A DNA stretch of 64,000 nt from Lacticaseibacillus nasuensis JCM 17158 (GTDB taxonomy: Bacteria > Bacillota > Bacilli > Lactobacillales > Lactobacillaceae). The translations under genes were made by a program, and so were the position numbers. Positions 16,594 through 24,870 of the stretch are shown piece after piece. Numbering within the stretch: position 1 is the stretch's first letter; each line of letters begins with the position of its first letter. The stretch spans positions 67,604 to 131,603 of the forward strand of contig NZ_AZDJ01000026.1 of the NCBI RefSeq assembly GCF_001434705.1. The letters run 5' to 3'. Under the pieces are notes generated by a model. It saw nothing but the letters and a program-made list of their open reading frames with translations, was not told the origin of the DNA and did not search any database.

Positions 16594-17913
16594 ATGGCTG
16601 CAGAGGCTGTACAAGATAAAACAAAGTTAGCGAACATGACCGATGACTACTCGTTACAACGGGTGCCGCCTGAAGGAAAAACGCCGATGTGGCGCGTGCT
16701 CATCGTGCAAATCGGCGGCTTCGTTGCGCTGAGCCAATTCATGCTCGGCGCCGAGCTGGGGTATGGCATGTCGTTTTGGGACGCCATCATCGCCACCACG
16801 GTCGGCAGTACGTTTCTTGAATTCATCGCCTTTGGCCTCGGCGTCGCCGGCCAGCGCGAAGGCCTGTCGACCTCGCTACTATCCAAGTGGACCGGCTTTG
16901 GCACGCTGGGTTCGGCCGTGGTTGGCTTGACCTTTGGGATCAGCTTGATTGGCTGGTTTGGGATTCAAAACTCGATTTTTGCGCAAGGCATCATCGCGTT
17001 GTTGCCCGGCCACGTGAGCTTCCCGTTGGTCGCAGCGATTACCGGCCTGGTCGTGACATTTTCCGTCATGTTTGGCTTTAAGGGGCTGAGCTGGACGTCG
17101 AATATTTCCGTACCGGCGTTTATCATCGTCATCGGCATCGCCACTTACAGCATGTTCAAGGGCCACACCTTGACGGCGCTGGTGACGATGGCGGCGCCGG
17201 GAGCGGCGCTATCGATGAGCGCGGCCATCACCATGGTCACCGGGAACTTCATCATCGGCGCGATCATCATGCCCGACTTGAACCGGTTCAACCACAACGC
17301 CAAAGACGTCTTCTGGGTGTCGGTCATCGGCACGTTGATTGGCGAGCTAGGCGTCAACATCCTCGGGGTGCTCATGGCGCACGCGGTGGGTAAAGAAGAC
17401 ATCATGCCGATTATTTATCAGCTCACCGGCGGCTTTGGGATTTTGCTGGTGATTTTCAGCTCGGTGAAGGTCAACGACTTGAATCTGTACTCCGCGTCGC
17501 TAGACTTTGCCAACTTCTTTAAGCAGGTTTTCCACAAGGACTTCAACCGCGGCGCCATCACGGTGGTCACCAGCCTCATCGGGACCTTCCTGTCCGTCAT
17601 CGGCTTGATCGATCACTTCGCCGATTTTCTGACGCTGCTGGGCTTGGTGTTCCCGCCGATTGCCTCGATCATGTTCATCGACTACTGGATCTTGCGCCGC
17701 TCGCGCAAGGAACTTGAGGAGAGCCGGCTGCGCGGCGAGTTGCCCGAGCACGCCGAGACCTTCCCGATTGTCACCATCATCGCCTGGGTCGTCGGTACGG
17801 TGGCCGGCGCCTATGCGAACTGGGGCATTCAGTCGCTGAACGTGCTGGTGATTTCTGGCGTGGTGTACTACGTGGGCATGAAGCTCATGGGTTTGCGGAA
17901 AAGTGAGGCGTAA
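16594..17913 (+). CDS. NCS1-type permease (cytosine/purine permease family)
   Basis: 439 aa with about twelve hydrophobic helices. LMAAEAVQ follows AAGGAGGG (16583-16590), so ATG 16594 is chosen over the in-frame ATGs at 16543 and 16555. Typical NCS1/CodB features include VGSTFLEFIAFGLGVAGQREGL and GFGTLGSAVVGL early, and FPPIASIMFIDYWILRRSRKE near the end. The family imports cytosine, allantoin, hydantoins or purines with a cation. It leads an operon with DUF917 and hydantoinase genes, so a cyclic ureide or thiohydantoin substrate is a reasonable inference. Confidence 0.83.
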   Translation: MAAEAVQDKTKLANMTDDYSLQRVPPEGKTPMWRVLIVQIGGFVALSQFMLGAELGYGMSFWDAIIATTVGSTFLEFIAFGLGVAGQREGLSTSLLSKWTGFGTLGSAVVGLTFGISLIGWFGIQNSIFAQGIIALLPGHVSFPLVAAITGLVVTFSVMFGFKGLSWTSNISVPAFIIVIGIATYSMFKGHTLTALVTMAAPGAALSMSAAITMVTGNFIIGAIIMPDLNRFNHNAKDVFWVSVIGTLIGELGVNILGVLMAHAVGKEDIMPIIYQLTGGFGILLVIFSSVKVNDLNLYSASLDFANFFKQVFHKDFNRGAITVVTSLIGTFLSVIGLIDHFADFLTLLGLVFPPIASIMFIDYWILRRSRKELEESRLRGELPEHAETFPIVTIIAWVVGTVAGAYANWGIQSLNVLVISGVVYYVGMKLMGLRKSEA

Positions 17914-17916
17914 GGC

Positions 17917-19029
17917 ATGCGAACAATTGGCGTAGCGGAATTAAGAGAAATTGCCACCGGCGCGGCGTTAATGGGCGCTGGCGGCGGCGGCAACCCCGAA
18001 GTCGGCAAACTGATGGCGATTTCGGCGGTGCGCGAACACGGGCCGGTGACCTTGCTGGAAGCAAGCGAGGTGGCGCCGGATGCGGTCGTCACCAGCCCCA
18101 GCGGCATCGGGGCGCCGGCGGTGGGCTTGGAGAAGTTTCCCAACGGCAGCGAGTTCAAGTTAATGATGGACAAGCTGACTGAGCGCCTCGGGCATCCGGT
18201 CGAGGCCGTTTTTCCCATCGAAGCCGGGGGCATCAACTCGATGATTCCCTTCATCGTCGGCGCCAAGCTCGGCTTGCCGGTGATCGACGCCGATGGCATG
18301 GGGCGTGCTTTCCCCGAGCTGCAGATGTCGACGCTGGCGCTGGCCGGCCACCGCATTTGCCCCATCGTGATGGCCGATGAAAAAGGCAACCTCGTGCAAA
18401 TCGACGTCGACGCGCCGCATGACGCCGAGAAGTTTGCCCGGGCCATCACCGTGGAAATGGGGGCGACGGCGCAGTCGATCAGCGACACTACCACCGGGGC
18501 CGCCTTGGCGCGCGACGGGGTGCTGGGCATCATCACCAAGTGTCAGCGCATCGGCCACCTGATTCACCACCTCGGCGACTACGCGACGCCGGCCGCCGCC
18601 TTGAGTGCCTTGCTCGAGATTACCTCGGGCACGCGGCTGTTGACGGCGAAAATCACCGACATTCAACACGCCACCAAGGCCGGCTTCAACTTCGGCACCG
18701 TCATTTTCACCGGGCTCGGCGCGGACTCGCAGCGTACCGGCAAGATGGAATTTCAAAACGAAAACATCGTCTTCAGCGTTGACGACACCGTGATTGCCAC
18801 GGCGCCGGACCTGATCACCTTAGTGGACACGGAGACGCTGGCCCCGGTGACCAACGAAGAGTTGAAATACGGCAAGCGCGTCTACGTGTTGGGGCTGCCC
18901 GCCGATGAGAAGTGGCGCACGCCGGCCGGCATTGATTGCGTCGGGCCGCGCTACTTTAAGTACGACTTGGATTATGTGCCGGTGGAGCAGCGCATCAAGG
19001 CGGCGCGGGAGAAAGGAGTGATTGACTGA
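17917..19029 (+). CDS. DUF917 family protein (S-methyl thiohydantoin desulfurase-like)
   Basis: 370 aa. The N-terminal LMGAGGGGNPEVGK and the VEAVFPIEAGGINSMIPF block are characteristic of DUF917, whose members sit beside hydantoinase/oxoprolinase genes. The domain is annotated as S-Me-THD-like; its exact reaction here is unknown. It starts 3 nt after the permease stop codon and overlaps the next gene by one base (TGATG), so the three genes are one transcript. Confidence 0.83.
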   Translation: MRTIGVAELREIATGAALMGAGGGGNPEVGKLMAISAVREHGPVTLLEASEVAPDAVVTSPSGIGAPAVGLEKFPNGSEFKLMMDKLTERLGHPVEAVFPIEAGGINSMIPFIVGAKLGLPVIDADGMGRAFPELQMSTLALAGHRICPIVMADEKGNLVQIDVDAPHDAEKFARAITVEMGATAQSISDTTTGAALARDGVLGIITKCQRIGHLIHHLGDYATPAAALSALLEITSGTRLLTAKITDIQHATKAGFNFGTVIFTGLGADSQRTGKMEFQNENIVFSVDDTVIATAPDLITLVDTETLAPVTNEELKYGKRVYVLGLPADEKWRTPAGIDCVGPRYFKYDLDYVPVEQRIKAAREKGVID

Positions 19030-20582
19030 TGGCATATCGATTAGGCATCGACGTCGGCGGCACCAACACCGACGCGGTCATCATGGCCGATAACACCGTG
19101 GTGGCCAGCACCAAGACGCACACCACGCCGGATGTGGCCAGCGGCATTCACACCGCCATCGCCAAGGTGTTGGCGGAAAGCGGCATCAAGCCTGCCGCCA
19201 TCACCGCGGCGATGTTGGGCACGACGCAGGCGACCAACGCGATTGTCGAGCGCAAGCAACTCGCCGCAGTCGGCGTGGTGCGCCTGGGTTATCCGGCCAC
19301 CGCGGCGATCACGCCGTACACGGAGTGGCCCGCCGATTTGGTGGCGGCCTTGTCTGGCACCTACAAGCTGGTGCACGGCGGCTATGAATACGACGGCCAA
19401 CTCTTGACGGCGGTGGATGACGACGAGTTGCGGGCCACGTTCACGGCTTGGCGCGGCAAGGTGCAGGCTATCGCGATCGTCGGCGTGTTTTCGGCGTTGA
19501 ACCGCGACCAAGAGGAGCACGCCGCGGCCATCGCCCGGGAAGTCTTCGGCGCGGACATGCCGGTGTCGTTGTCGGCGACCATCGGCAGCCTCGGCTTGAT
19601 CACCCGCGAAAACGCGACGATTTTAAACGCCGGGTTGAACCAGGTGATTCGCCGGGTCACTAGCGGCTTTGCCAAGGCCTTGGCCGATGAAGGCATCACC
19701 GCCGCCAGCGTCTACCTGTGCCAAAACGACGGCACGCTGATGGCGTTGGACTTTGCGGCGCGCTACCCGATTCTCACCATCGGCAGCGGCCCGACCAACA
19801 GCATTCGCGGCGCGGCGTATCTGGCCAAGCGCAGCGACGCCTTGGTGCTCGACATTGGCGGCACCACCTCGGACCTCGGCGTGCTCGTGCATGATTTTCC
19901 CCGCGAGTCCAGCCAGGCGGTCACGGTGGGCGGCGTGCAGACGAACTTCCGCATGCCGGATATCTTGTCCATCGGCTTAGGCGGCGGCAGCATCGTGCGC
20001 ACCCAACCCGATGGCAGCGTCACCGTCGGCCCGGATAGCGTCGGCTACCAAATCACCGAGCGCGCGCTGTGCTTCGGCGGCGACACGATGACCGCCACGG
20101 ACATCGCGGTGCGCCTGGGTCACGTCAAGCTCGGCGACCCGGCGCTGACGCAGGTGATTCCCCAAGCCACGGCTGAAGCCGCGGCGGCGGAGATCCAGCG
20201 CCTGCTGGCCGACGCCATCGACAAGATGAAAACCAGCGCCGAGCCGGTCGACTTGATTCTCGTCGGCGGCGGCGCGGTAATCGTCACGGCCAAGCTGGCC
20301 GGCACCGCCACGACCTACCAGTCGCCGCTGGGCGGGGTGGCCAATGCCATCGGCGCGACCATCGCGCAAGTCGGCGGCCAAGCCGAAAAACTTTACCAAT
20401 ACGTCAGCGTGCCGCGAGCCGAAGCGATTGCCGACGCCACGCAGGCGGCCAAGCAACAAGCCATTGCCGCCGGCGCCGTGCCGGCCACCGTCGACGTGGT
20501 CGATATCGACGAGCTGCCGCTGCAATACGCACCAGGCGAGGCGACGCGCGTGAAGGTCAAAGTCGTCGGGCAAATGGCCTGA
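19029..20582 (+). CDS. Hydantoinase/oxoprolinase family protein
   Basis: 517 aa. YRLGIDVGGTNTDAVIM is the N-terminal nucleotide-binding motif of the HyuA/oxoprolinase A family, and VLDIGGTTSDLGVL is the second ASKHA-fold motif. The family opens cyclic amides such as hydantoins and 5-oxoproline in an ATP-dependent way. A separate HyuB-type subunit is not present; single-gene forms next to DUF917 are common. Translation is coupled to the DUF917 gene. Confidence 0.86.
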   Translation: MAYRLGIDVGGTNTDAVIMADNTVVASTKTHTTPDVASGIHTAIAKVLAESGIKPAAITAAMLGTTQATNAIVERKQLAAVGVVRLGYPATAAITPYTEWPADLVAALSGTYKLVHGGYEYDGQLLTAVDDDELRATFTAWRGKVQAIAIVGVFSALNRDQEEHAAAIAREVFGADMPVSLSATIGSLGLITRENATILNAGLNQVIRRVTSGFAKALADEGITAASVYLCQNDGTLMALDFAARYPILTIGSGPTNSIRGAAYLAKRSDALVLDIGGTTSDLGVLVHDFPRESSQAVTVGGVQTNFRMPDILSIGLGGGSIVRTQPDGSVTVGPDSVGYQITERALCFGGDTMTATDIAVRLGHVKLGDPALTQVIPQATAEAAAAEIQRLLADAIDKMKTSAEPVDLILVGGGAVIVTAKLAGTATTYQSPLGGVANAIGATIAQVGGQAEKLYQYVSVPRAEAIADATQAAKQQAIAAGAVPATVDVVDIDELPLQYAPGEATRVKVKVVGQMA

Positions 20583-20632
20583 GTTGACGCAATGGGTGAC
20601 GTGTGAAATCCTACTTGAGATGAGGTGACGGC

Positions 20633-20998
20633 ATGCTGGTGCAACTGTGGGGCTCGTGGTTGGTGTTGTGGCTGTTGGCGCGGCTGCTCGGCTTAGCACT
20701 CATGGTCGGCAGTTTCTTGGCCTTGGCCTGGCTGCCCGGCCGGCGCGAGCAGCGCCTATTTGGCCTGTTTGCCCATGGCGGCCGCGGGTTTTATCTGTTA
20801 CTATTAGGCGTCATGACGCTGGCGTTACTCGGCGTGGCGCTGCTAGCCAACTGGTGGTTTGCCGCCATTGGGTTTACCCCGCGGTGGCTGGCCGTGGTTG
20901 GCGCCATGGGCATTTGTCTGATCACCTGGGGCAGCCAGCTACGCCCGGCGCGGCGGGCCTTGCGCCAGCGATTTTCGGAATCTGATCCCGACGCTTGA
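20633..20998 (+). CDS. Small membrane protein of unknown function
   Basis: 121 aa starting MLVQLWGSWLVLWLLAR, with three or four predicted membrane helices and an Arg-rich C-terminus (PARRALRQRF). GATGAGGTGACGGC before the ATG gives a usable ribosome site. It lies 50 nt after the hydantoinase gene and its stop codon overlaps the infC promoter. I do not recognise a family. Confidence 0.65.
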   Translation: MLVQLWGSWLVLWLLARLLGLALMVGSFLALAWLPGRREQRLFGLFAHGGRGFYLLLLGVMTLALLGVALLANWWFAAIGFTPRWLAVVGAMGICLITWGSQLRPARRALRQRFSESDPDA

Positions 20999-21023
20999 CG
21001 GGCAGGGCCAGGTCCGGTATGAT
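20995..21023 (+). promoter_or_regulatory. Sigma-A promoter of infC-rpmI-rplT
   Basis: TTGACG (20995-21000), a 17-bp spacer and TATGAT (21018-21023). It overlaps the stop codon of the preceding gene. Confidence 0.85.
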
Positions 21024-21026
21024 AGA

Positions 21027-21160
21027 CAAGTTGAGAAAAACAAGCAGAAGTTCCCGCTTCTCGCCCACGTGCTTGCACCGCTAGGCTGATAAATCGGTAT
21101 ATAAACCGGCGGGGTCTCTCTGTAGACCCCGCCGTTTCTGCGTTTTCTCGCCAAATTTAT
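21027..21160 (+). promoter_or_regulatory. L20-type leader (attenuator) of infC-rpmI-rplT
   Basis: Leader of about 135 nt, ending with a strong hairpin GGCGGGGTCT (21108-21117) paired with AGACCCCGCC (21124-21133) and then a T-rich stretch, as in a premature terminator. Firmicutes infC operons are autoregulated by L20 binding such a leader. The assignment rests on position and the terminator-like hairpin; I have not matched the full consensus. Confidence 0.7.
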
Positions 21161-21174
21161 GGAGGTGAATTGCC

Positions 21175-21699
21175 ATAGCAAAAGATATGATGGTCAACGA
21201 TGGCATCCGATCCCGCGAAGTTCGGTTGATTTCTCAAACCGGCGAGCAACTTGGGGTCAAGGATACCCGTGACGCCTTGGCTTTAGCCGAGCAAGCTAGC
21301 TTAGATCTGGTCTTGGTCTCCCCAAGCGCGAAGCCGCCGGTAGCCCGCATCATGGACTTCGGGAAGTTCCGCTTTGAGCAGCAAAAGAAAGATCGCGAAG
21401 CCCGTAAGAAGCAGAAAACCATCAGCATCAAGGAAATCCGGCTGAGCCCAACCATTGGCGAAGCGGACTTCAATACCCGTTTGAAGAATGCGACCAAGTT
21501 CCTGGAAAAAGGGGACAAGGTGAAGGTATCTGTCCGGTTTAGAGGCCGGGCGATCACGCATAAGGATCTGGGTCAAAAGGTCCTCATGGAAATGGCCGCA
21601 GCCACCAAGGACATCGCCAACATCGAGGTCCGCCCAAAGATGGACGGCCGCAGCATGTTCTTGATGCTGTCGCCAAAGCCTGACCAACAAAAAAAGTAG
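21175..21699 (+). CDS. infC: Translation initiation factor IF-3, non-AUG start
   Basis: About 174 aa. The body ([53 protein letters not shown]) is standard IF-3: an N-domain, a linker helix and a C-domain that binds the 30S platform. The first ATG (21187) is 21 nt beyond GGAGG (21161-21165), too far. In-frame ATA at 21175 has a 9-nt spacing and gives [10 protein letters not shown]; in-frame ATT at 21169 is also possible but close. Rare start codons on infC are a known autoregulatory device because IF-3 discriminates against them. Confidence 0.93.
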   Translation: MAKDMMVNDGIRSREVRLISQTGEQLGVKDTRDALALAEQASLDLVLVSPSAKPPVARIMDFGKFRFEQQKKDREARKKQKTISIKEIRLSPTIGEADFNTRLKNATKFLEKGDKVKVSVRFRGRAITHKDLGQKVLMEMAAATKDIANIEVRPKMDGRSMFLMLSPKPDQQKK

Positions 21700-21731
21700 T
21701 CAGACAATCATAGTTTACGGAGGAAATTGAC

Positions 21732-21932
21732 ATGCCAAAATTCAAGACACACCGTGCTTCCGCTAAGCGCTTCAAGAAAACTGCAAGTGGCGCTTTAAAG
21801 CGGGGCCACGCCTACACGAGCCACCGCTTCCACGGTAAGACCAAGAAGCAACGGCGCCAACTGCGCAAGTCAGGTTTGGTATCCCACTCAGATATGAAGC
21901 GGATCCGCCAGATGCTTAGCCAAGTCAAGTAA
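21732..21932 (+). CDS. rpmI: 50S ribosomal protein L35
   Basis: 66 aa, [20 protein letters not shown] to the end; typical length and very basic. GGAGGAAATTGAC precedes the ATG. Second gene of the infC operon. Confidence 0.97.
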   Translation: MPKFKTHRASAKRFKKTASGALKRGHAYTSHRFHGKTKKQRRQLRKSGLVSHSDMKRIRQMLSQVK

Positions 21933-21961
21933 TCGCTTTATAGTCAGAGGAGGAATTTCAT

Positions 21962-22318
21962 ATGCCACGTGTTAAAGGTGGAACTGTTACTCGTAAGCGC
22001 CGCAAGAAGGTTCTGAAGCTCGCCAAGGGTTATCGCGGCTCCAAGCACCGTTTGTTCAAGGCGGCTAATGCCCAAGTCATGGTGTCTTATCGCTATGCCT
22101 TCCGCGATCGTCGCGCCAAGAAGCGCAACTTCCGCTCCCTGTGGATTGCGCGGATCAACGCCGCTGCGCGTCAAAACGACATTTCGTACAGCCAGTTGAT
22201 GCACGGCCTGAAGTTGGCCAACATCGACATGAACCGCAAGATGCTTGCCGACATCGCCATCAGCGATCCGACCAGCTTCGCTGCGTTAGCCACCACCGCC
22301 AAACAGGCCCTGGCCTAA
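21962..22318 (+). CDS. rplT: 50S ribosomal protein L20
   Basis: 118 aa with the family blocks [33 protein letters not shown] and [11 protein letters not shown]. Besides its role in early 50S assembly, L20 represses its own operon through the leader in Firmicutes. GAGGAGG precedes the ATG, and a terminator follows 8 nt after the stop. Confidence 0.97.
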   Translation: MPRVKGGTVTRKRRKKVLKLAKGYRGSKHRLFKAANAQVMVSYRYAFRDRRAKKRNFRSLWIARINAAARQNDISYSQLMHGLKLANIDMNRKMLADIAISDPTSFAALATTAKQALA

Positions 22319-22326
22319 CGCCGACT

Positions 22327-22348
22327 ACCGCCCTCGAGGCGGTTTTTT
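22327..22348 (+). terminator. Terminator of the infC operon
   Basis: ACCGCC/GGCGGT stem with a CTCGA loop and T run. Confidence 0.85.
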
Positions 22349-22362
22349 CTTTGCTCGGGCAC

Positions 22363-22387
22363 AAAAAAAGCACCCGCGGTGGGGTGC
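22363..22387 (-). terminator. Terminator of the DUF3042 gene
   Basis: On the minus strand, GCACCCC/GGGTGC followed by seven T, just after the stop codon. Confidence 0.8.
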
Positions 22388-22393
22388 CACTCG

Positions 22394-22573
22394 TTACCCT
22401 TGATGCGCGGCGTGCCGCTTGCGGTTGGCCTTGCGCCGGTTATCGTCGATTTCTTGAACCTTGGTTTCAACGGGTTCGATGTAACTCTTCTTGAACGCCA
22501 AGACGGAACCCGCCACGGCGCCTGCCGTCATGAATGTGCCAACGAGAAAGCCCTTGATAAATTTGTGTGCCAT
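22394..22573 (-). CDS. DUF3042 family small protein
   Basis: 59 aa, beginning MAHKFIKGFLVGTFMTAGAV. A short N-terminal Gly/Ala-rich hydrophobic stretch is followed by FKKSYIEPVETKVQEIDDN and a basic tail (RRKANRKRHAA). This layout matches the small DUF3042 proteins of lactobacilli. GAGGAGGAAAATTCG before the ATG is a strong ribosome site. It has its own terminator and is divergent from miaA. The function is unknown; it may be a single-pass membrane peptide. Confidence 0.82.
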   Translation of the reverse strand: MAHKFIKGFLVGTFMTAGAVAGSVLAFKKSYIEPVETKVQEIDDNRRKANRKRHAAHQG

Positions 22574-22612
22574 CGAATTTTCCTCCTCAAGCTGAAGTTT
22601 CGTGCTAGCTCA

Positions 22613-22620
22613 AGTATACT
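22613..22620. promoter_or_regulatory. Palindromic -10 between DUF3042 and miaA
   Basis: AGTATACT reads as a TATACT -10 hexamer on both strands. It sits 9-12 nt before the miaA start and about 40 nt before the DUF3042 start, so one symmetric element may drive both genes. Confidence 0.45.
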
Positions 22621-22631
22621 AGATAACGGTG

Positions 22632-23588
22632 ATGAATGTGAAAAAAACAACGACATTGCCACGGGTGCTGATGATTGGCGGCCCGACGGCGGTGGGTAAA
22701 AGCGCCTTGGCCGTGCAATTGGCGCAAGCTTTTCACGGCGAGGTAATCAACGGCGACGCCTTTCAAATCTATCGCGGCATGGATATCGGCACGGCCAAAG
22801 TAACCGCCGCCGAAATGGCCGGCGTCCCGCACCACCTGCTGGACATCGTCGACCCAACTGAGCCGTATTCCGCCGCGCAATTTAAGCGCGACGCCAAGGC
22901 GGCCATCGCTGCGGTGGCCGCGCGCGGCCACCTGCCGATTGTCGTCGGCGGCACCGGGTTTTATCTGAACGCCTTGCGCCTAGACTTGCCGCTGGGCGGC
23001 GCGGCGCCGCCGTCGCCGGCGCGCGCGGCGTTGCAGCAACAGCTGGCCGCGCATGATCCCGAGTGGTTGTGGCAGCGACTCAACGCAATCGACCCCGCCA
23101 GCGCCGCGAAAATCCCGGCGGGCAATACGCGCCGCGTGATTCGCGCGCTAGAAGTCTGGCAGGAAACCGGCCAGCGGGTGTCGGGGCAGCCGGCGCCGAC
23201 GCCGGCGTATGATGCCTTAGTCATCGGCTTGACTACAGATCGCGCCGTCTTGTACGCGCGCATCAACGCGCGCGTCGACGCGATGCTCACCGCCGGATTA
23301 GTGGCCGAGGTGCAAGGGTTGTTGCAGCGGGTGCCGGCTTCTGCTCAGGCGCTACAGGCCATCGGCTACAAGGAATTGGTGCCGTATCTGCAAGGCGATA
23401 CTGACTTGGCCAGCGCCGTGGCGTTGATCAAGCAGCATTCGCGGCATTACGCCAAGCGCCAGTTAACGTATTTTCGCCACCAGCTGCCCACCGAATGGTT
23501 CGATTTGGTTGGGGACCCGGCGGCCATCACACAAGTGCAAGCGCGGGTCGCCGCGTGGTTAGGAGAAAACAGTGAGTTGGCAAGATGA
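22632..23588 (+). CDS. miaA: tRNA dimethylallyltransferase MiaA
   Basis: Adds the isopentenyl group to A37 of tRNAs reading UNN codons. MIGGPTAVGKSALAVQL is the P-loop, DAFQIYRGMDIGTAK the substrate loop, and IVVGGTGFYLNALRLDL a conserved core block. About 318 aa, normal. The start is uncertain: GTG 22629, ATG 22632 and GTG 22638 are all in frame. The -10 lies so close that the transcript would be almost leaderless for the first two, while GGTGAT (22628-22633) could serve the third. It overlaps the next gene by 17 nt. Confidence 0.93.
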   Translation: MNVKKTTTLPRVLMIGGPTAVGKSALAVQLAQAFHGEVINGDAFQIYRGMDIGTAKVTAAEMAGVPHHLLDIVDPTEPYSAAQFKRDAKAAIAAVAARGHLPIVVGGTGFYLNALRLDLPLGGAAPPSPARAALQQQLAAHDPEWLWQRLNAIDPASAAKIPAGNTRRVIRALEVWQETGQRVSGQPAPTPAYDALVIGLTTDRAVLYARINARVDAMLTAGLVAEVQGLLQRVPASAQALQAIGYKELVPYLQGDTDLASAVALIKQHSRHYAKRQLTYFRHQLPTEWFDLVGDPAAITQVQARVAAWLGENSELAR

Positions 23589-24828
23589 TTACGATCCGAA
23601 ATTAATCGCCATGGTACAGGCCGTCGATGCGCAAATCGCGCCGCGCCTGGCCGCCTTGGATGACCAAATTGTGGCCAACCAAGCCAAGGTGTTGAAGAGT
23701 TTTCAAACGCATCACGTGGCCGAAAGTGACCTGACCGGCTCGACCGGCTATGGCCATAGCGACGAGGGCCGCGATAAGCTCGAGGCGATTTACGCCGATG
23801 TGCTTGGCGGTGAAGACGCGCTGGTGCGGCCGCAGTTTGTGTCCGGCACGCATGCCATTGGCGTGGCGCTCTTAGGGCTGGTGCGGCCCGGTGACGAGAT
23901 TTTGTACATCACGGGGCAGCCTTACGACACCTTGCAGGAAGTCTTGGGCATGGCCGGCAACGGCGTCGGCAGCCCCAAGGAATACGGCATCAGCGCCGAT
24001 TACGTCGACTTGTTGCCGGATGGGCAGCCCGATTTAGCCGGCATCAAGGCGCGCCTACGCCCGGCCACCAAGGTCGTGGCGATTCAACGCTCGCGCGGCT
24101 ACGCGACGCGCGATTCCTTCACCGTCGCCCAGATCAAAACGATGATCGACGCCGTGCGCAGCGTGCGGCCGGACATGTGGATCTTCGTCGACAACGCGTA
24201 TGGCGAATTCTCCGAGGAAATTGAGCCCCTCGACGTCGGCGCTGACTTGATGGCCGGCTCGCTGTTCAAAAATGCCGGCGGCGGCCTGGCCAAAACCGGC
24301 GGCTACATCGTCGGCAAGCGTGACCTCGTCGAGCGCGTGTCGTACCGCTTCACGGTGCCGGGTCTCGGCGGCGCGGAAGGGGCGACCACCGGCGCGTTAG
24401 GCGACATGTTCCAAGGCTTCTTCATGGCCCCGCAAACCACCGGCAACGCAATCAAAGGTGCGATTTTTGAGGCGGCCTTGTTGAGTAAGCTCGGGCTTGA
24501 TGTCCGGCCGGCTTGGGACGCCCCGCGCACCGACTTGATTCAAACGGTGAACTTTGGCAACCAGCAAGACATGGTGGCCTTCGCCAAGGCGATTCAGCAC
24601 AACTCGCCGATTGATTCCTTCGTCACGCCAATTCCGGAGCGGATGGCGGGGTACGAAGATGAGGTCATCATGGCCGGCGGCAGCTTCGTGGCCGGGGCCA
24701 CCGTCGAGTTCTCGGCGGATGGCCCGCTGCGCCCGCCGTACACCTTGTACCTGCAAGGCGGCCTCACTTACGCGCATATCAAACTCGCCGCGATTGGCGC
24801 GGCGCAAGATACCTTTTTCAACAAATAA
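23572..24828 (+). CDS. Methionine gamma-lyase family protein (YnbB-like, 'aluminium resistance')
   Basis: 418 aa from a GTG with AGGAGAAA before it. It is a fold-type I PLP enzyme: MAGSLFKNAGGGLAKTGGYI holds the PLP lysine region and FVSGTHAIGVALLG a phosphate-binding loop. The group lies beside miaA in many Firmicutes and is annotated as cystathionine/methionine gamma-lyase-like, with no proven substrate. The overlap with miaA indicates one transcript. Confidence 0.86.
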   Translation: MSWQDDYDPKLIAMVQAVDAQIAPRLAALDDQIVANQAKVLKSFQTHHVAESDLTGSTGYGHSDEGRDKLEAIYADVLGGEDALVRPQFVSGTHAIGVALLGLVRPGDEILYITGQPYDTLQEVLGMAGNGVGSPKEYGISADYVDLLPDGQPDLAGIKARLRPATKVVAIQRSRGYATRDSFTVAQIKTMIDAVRSVRPDMWIFVDNAYGEFSEEIEPLDVGADLMAGSLFKNAGGGLAKTGGYIVGKRDLVERVSYRFTVPGLGGAEGATTGALGDMFQGFFMAPQTTGNAIKGAIFEAALLSKLGLDVRPAWDAPRTDLIQTVNFGNQQDMVAFAKAIQHNSPIDSFVTPIPERMAGYEDEVIMAGGSFVAGATVEFSADGPLRPPYTLYLQGGLTYAHIKLAAIGAAQDTFFNK

Positions 24829-24868
24829 AAAATCGGTCCAGCGCCTGCGTGGCGGTGGATCGATTTTT
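24827..24868. terminator. Bidirectional terminator between the PLP lyase and the decarboxylase
   Basis: AAAAATCGGTCCA-GCGC paired with GGCG-TGGATCGATTTTT, between convergent genes. Confidence 0.8.
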
Positions 24869-24870
24869 GA

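Noticed and set aside
18160..18756. 198-aa frame opposite the DUF917 gene
   Set aside because: Antisense shadow; the plus strand carries a complete conserved gene.
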